A stretch of 8,466 nt of DNA, from contig JAGLLG010000032.1 of the NCBI GenBank assembly GCA_023140635.1, positions 1 through 8,466 of the forward strand. The letters are read 5' to 3'. Numbering within the stretch: the first letter of the stretch is position 1; every line of letters begins with the position of its first letter. Below, in pieces: positions 5,753-8,466 of this stretch. The notes beneath the pieces are model-generated. The model did not search any database, was not told the origin of the DNA, and saw only the letters and a list, made by a program, of their open reading frames with translations. The position numbers and the translations under genes are program-made. Source of the DNA: Candidatus Pacearchaeota archaeon (lineage in GTDB: Archaea; Nanobdellota; Nanobdellia; Pacearchaeales; GW2011-AR1).

Positions 5753-7498
5753 ATGAAACAAAAAATAAAAGAACTTTCAGTAAAACGTTTTTTCCTTGAT
5801 TTATTAAAAACTCATAAAAAAGAACTGGCAATTATTATAATCATAGCTACGGTTGGTTCAATATTAAATGTTTTTGTTCCATATATTTATGGTAGACTAT
5901 TCGATTTAGCTTTAATTCCAAATACCACAATCACCCTTTTATTGTCGTTAATTGGGATTTGGATGATTTTAGGATTAATTTCAAACTTTACTTCAGCAAG
6001 AACTTCTGCCTTAGGAGACACCCTTGGAGCTAAACTCTCATTAAAATCCGAGGCTGAAGCTTATGGACATTTTTTAACATTACCTTTAAGCTTTCATAAA
6101 ACAAAAAAGACTGGAGGAATTATACAGAAGATAGGTAGAGGTTCTTGGAATCTCCAAATGTTTATTCAGATGAGCGCTAGTACTTTACCCTCGATATTAT
6201 TTATAATTTTTGCATTAATAGCGATGTTAATTCTACAATGGCAATTGGGTTTAATGGTGGTCCTTACATTTATTATTTATTCCATTCTAACTTTAAGATT
6301 AACAAAACCAATTCTTGAAAGTCAAGAAAAGATGCATGTGTCTTTTGAAAAAGCATATAGTAAGGCATATGATAAGCTTTACAATGTTTCATTAATTAAA
6401 AATTTTGCTATGGAAGAAAACGAAAAAAAACAATTTTTAAAATTATTTATTAGTAATGCACTTCCTCCATACAAAAAAAGTGCAGAAAGATCTGCAAGAT
6501 TACAACATATTCAAGGTATTATTTATAATTTAAGTTTTGTTACTATCCTCGGAACCGCTATTTTTTTCCTAAGGAATGGACAAATTACGCAAGGAGAATT
6601 TATGATGTTCTTTGGATACATTACATTGTCATTTAGTCCTTTTTTTAAGTTAAGTGAATTTTACAATTTTTATAAAAAAGCTTCTGTAGCTATAAAAAGA
6701 ATAATTAAGTTAAAAAATTTAGTTCCAGAAGCAATGAAACATGGAGAGAAAACAATAGAAGAATTTAAGGGAGAAATTGATTTCAAAAATATAAATTTTA
6801 GTTATAATAAAGATAAAGAAATATTAAAGGGTATAAACCTAGAAATTAATTCTGGCGAAAGTGTTGCTTTAGTGGGGGAGAGTGGAGTCGGAAAATCAAC
6901 ACTTTCTGAGCTTATCTCTGGTTATTATCAACCCACAAAAGGAAATATTTACCTAGATAAAATAAGTATCTCAAGATTAAAATTAAAATGGTTGAGAGAA
7001 CAAATAGCAATCGTTCCTCAGGAGATGAGTCTCTTTAATAATACTTTAATTAACAATATTAAATATGCGAATCCAAAGGCAAGTTCCGGGGATGTAATTA
7101 TAGCTGCAAAGGCAGCAAATGCGCATGAGTTTATTATGTCCTTACCTAAAAAATATAAAACCATTGTCGGAGAAAGGGGGGTGAAATTATCTGTCGGACA
7201 AAAACAAAGAATTGCTATAACTATGGCATTCCTCAAAAATCCAAAAATTTTAATCTTAGATGAACCAACTTCTGCTTTAGATGCAAAATCTGAAAGAAAA
7301 GTACAAGAAGGAATAAAGCATTTAATCTCGGGAAGAACTACAATTATTATTGCTCATAGATTTTCAACAGTCAAACATGTAGATAAGATAATCGTATTGG
7401 ATAAAGGTAAAATCGTTGAAGTAGGTAATCATCAAGAGTTAATGAGGAAAAGGGGAAAATATTATGAACTTTATTCCTTACAAAGAGGATTGGATTAA
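5753..7498 (+). CDS. ABC exporter half-transporter (fused membrane and ATPase domains)
   Basis: This 581-residue protein has the MsbA/LmrA-type layout: a six-helix membrane domain followed by a nucleotide-binding domain, working as a dimer in the cytoplasmic membrane to export a substrate. Hydrophobic segments lie near 25-48, 60-80, 145-163, 165-183, 255-275 and 282-300. The ATPase domain (about 340-581) has Walker A GESGVGKST (375-383), Q-loop Q423 in VPQEM, signature LSVGQ (479-483), Walker B ILILDEPTSALD (499-510, catalytic E504) and switch H535. The signature has Val in place of the first Gly of LSGGQ, a tolerated change. All catalytic residues are present, so it should be active. It stands alone, with its own TATA-like element, and has no second half-transporter or periplasmic partner beside it, so a homodimer is likely. 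The substrate (lipid, drug or peptide) cannot be told. Its codons end in A/T far more often than those of ppsA next door. Confidence 0.95.
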   Translation: MKQKIKELSVKRFFLDLLKTHKKELAIIIIIATVGSILNVFVPYIYGRLFDLALIPNTTITLLLSLIGIWMILGLISNFTSARTSALGDTLGAKLSLKSEAEAYGHFLTLPLSFHKTKKTGGIIQKIGRGSWNLQMFIQMSASTLPSILFIIFALIAMLILQWQLGLMVVLTFIIYSILTLRLTKPILESQEKMHVSFEKAYSKAYDKLYNVSLIKNFAMEENEKKQFLKLFISNALPPYKKSAERSARLQHIQGIIYNLSFVTILGTAIFFLRNGQITQGEFMMFFGYITLSFSPFFKLSEFYNFYKKASVAIKRIIKLKNLVPEAMKHGEKTIEEFKGEIDFKNINFSYNKDKEILKGINLEINSGESVALVGESGVGKSTLSELISGYYQPTKGNIYLDKISISRLKLKWLREQIAIVPQEMSLFNNTLINNIKYANPKASSGDVIIAAKAANAHEFIMSLPKKYKTIVGERGVKLSVGQKQRIAITMAFLKNPKILILDEPTSALDAKSERKVQEGIKHLISGRTTIIIAHRFSTVKHVDKIIVLDKGKIVEVGNHQELMRKRGKYYELYSLQRGLD

Positions 7499-7506
7499 TT
7501 CTAAAA

Positions 7507-7512
7507 TTTTTT
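7507..7512 (+). terminator. Possible T-run terminator after the ABC transporter gene
   Basis: Six T follow the stop codon by 8 bases, in the 35-base space between two convergent genes. There is no strong hairpin. Archaeal polymerase can terminate on T-runs alone, so this is plausible but weak. Confidence 0.35.
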
Positions 7513-7533
7513 ATAAATACAAATATTAGATCA

Positions 7534-8385
7534 TCAAATCCTAGGAACATTCTCTCCAACATTAATCAACCTATCAACCAAATTCGCCATCTCCCCTAAA
7601 AAAGAATCAGCTTTCCTAAACCAATCGTCGAGCTCCTTTCCCTTAATTGAAGTCAACTTTCCATGAACAATCTCTTTCGCCACAGAATGAATCTCCGAAT
7701 AATCACTAACATATTTTTTATTTAACATTCTAGTCTTAACAAAAGTCTTCGTCAAAATTTCAGGAATAGCCTCGGGAGAAGAAGGCATAACCTTCGCTGC
7801 AATCAAAGCCGCATGTGCCGCATCAACCATCGTCCAATAAAGCCCGTCGACGACTGCTAACATAGATTGCCTAGCACGAGTCATATGTCCTGGAGCTCTC
7901 TGTAAAAGTGTATAAATTGATTCAGGAGTAGAACGAATTTTCCCTTCTTTCAACAAAATTCTCAAAGGATTAAAGAAACCCCCAAAATCAATCAACGCAT
8001 CTCCATATCTCAAAACATTAATCACAACAGGATCCCCCCTCATCAAATCTTCCCACCACGTTGATAGTTTTACTGAATTAATATGCAACGACTTCCGATA
8101 AGGATTCGCCTTAATTAACTTGCCGATTTCCTCACGATACCATGCAATTAATTCTTGATCCCATCTAACCGAAACATCATCGAGAATAATTATAATATCA
8201 ATATCCGAATCAGGAACGGACACTCTCTTAGCCGACGACCCAAAGAGAACAACCGACTTAATCATCTGGTCAAACTTTTCATAAACTTTCATCGCGAAAT
8301 CTGAAGCAATCTCACGCTCACCAGCAATTAAAAGCGTCGACGCCTTTTCAAGAGATTTCTTACTCACCTTTTTTTTATCTACCAT
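7534..8385 (-). CDS. MNT-type nucleotidyltransferase with helical (HEPN-like) C-terminal domain
   Basis: This protein has a polymerase-beta-like minimal nucleotidyltransferase domain, a fold that transfers NMP from NTP to an RNA, protein or small molecule. The key signature is SVVLFGSSAKR followed by DSDID: Gly49-Ser50 and the metal ligands Asp61 and Asp63. A third acidic ligand is not obvious in the strand LHINSVKLS (100-108), so activity is uncertain. Residues 150-283 are mostly helical, with an alanine-rich stretch at 188-199, and resemble HEPN partners often found with such domains, here fused. I choose the start MVDKKKV (283 residues). The frame stays open for 24 more codons to an ATG at 8457, but those codons run through a TATA-like box at 8411-8421. 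It is convergent with the ABC gene, 35 bases apart. The NTase domain is clear; the HEPN label and the target are less certain. Confidence 0.85.
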   Translation of the reverse strand: MVDKKKVSKKSLEKASTLLIAGEREIASDFAMKVYEKFDQMIKSVVLFGSSAKRVSVPDSDIDIIIILDDVSVRWDQELIAWYREEIGKLIKANPYRKSLHINSVKLSTWWEDLMRGDPVVINVLRYGDALIDFGGFFNPLRILLKEGKIRSTPESIYTLLQRAPGHMTRARQSMLAVVDGLYWTMVDAAHAALIAAKVMPSSPEAIPEILTKTFVKTRMLNKKYVSDYSEIHSVAKEIVHGKLTSIKGKELDDWFRKADSFLGEMANLVDRLINVGENVPRI

Positions 8386-8410
8386 CCTCTTTGTTAATTT
8401 ACAGTAATTA

Positions 8411-8421
8411 TATTTTATAAA
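8411..8421 (-). promoter_or_regulatory. TATA-like element of the nucleotidyltransferase gene
   Basis: On the - strand this reads TTTATAAAATA, centred about 31 bases before the ATG at 8385. Transcription would begin around 8390, giving a leader of about 5 bases. No Shine-Dalgarno site is present. It lies inside the longer open frame and so decides for the downstream start. Confidence 0.6.
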
Positions 8422-8466
8422 GATGACTATTTTTCTACCGGATCCCAGTCCAAACATAATCCGGAC

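Noticed and set aside
8423..8466. A short + strand frame from ATG 8423 to the right edge, and two - strand frames that stop at 8429 and 8437, which could be edges of a neighbouring gene.
   Set aside because: At most 14 codons are visible in each and none has a recognisable motif, so no gene can be supported.
8429..8466. GC-richer edge sequence that might be part of a tRNA.
   Set aside because: No T-arm consensus (GTTCAAATC type) or cloverleaf pairing is visible on either strand.

Overview
The window contains seven protein genes. Six are on the + strand, the first of them cut by the left edge, and one is on the - strand at the right end. The DNA is AT-rich and compact. From about 1.86 kb rightward it looks like the genome of an archaeon, most likely a small-genome DPANN lineage of the Woesearchaeota/Pacearchaeota kind. 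The four genes there lack Shine-Dalgarno sequences, and most have TATA-like boxes about 25-35 bases before the start codon, which is the layout of archaeal leaderless or near-leaderless transcripts. Their products (DUF4143-type ATPase, PEP synthase, ABC exporter, nucleotidyltransferase with a helical tail) fit an archaeal genome. The taxonomic placement is inference; no ribosomal RNA or ribosomal protein is present.

Left block (1-1784). This is a three-gene, same-strand cluster with bacterial features. It holds the C-terminal part of a sigma-70 family sigma factor (regions 2.4 to 4.2), a small membrane protein with a hydrophobic segment at each end, and a 215-residue protein of unknown function built from two copies of one domain. 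The second and third genes have near-perfect Shine-Dalgarno sites, and the cluster ends in a hairpin followed by ten T residues, like a bacterial intrinsic terminator.

Junction (1785-1911). This stretch has no gene. It holds a perfect 9+1+9 palindrome and then three copies of ATCAGATTA around the TATA-like element of the next gene. Two of those copies form a 9-bp hairpin that ends two bases before the start codon.

Right block (1912-8466). In order: an ATPase with a degenerate nuclease-like C-terminus; ppsA (PEP synthase) with a 66-residue charged tail; a complete half-size ABC exporter; and, convergent with it, a MNT-type nucleotidyltransferase whose likely start is 24 codons inside the longest open frame.

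The genes do not form one pathway. The main point of interest is a bacterial-type sigma factor with its own small operon directly beside archaeal-looking genes. It could be a transferred or mobile module in an archaeon, a bacterial genome whose right-hand genes only resemble archaeal ones, or a chimeric assembly. Read coverage across 1741-1911 and phylogeny of the flanking genes would separate these.
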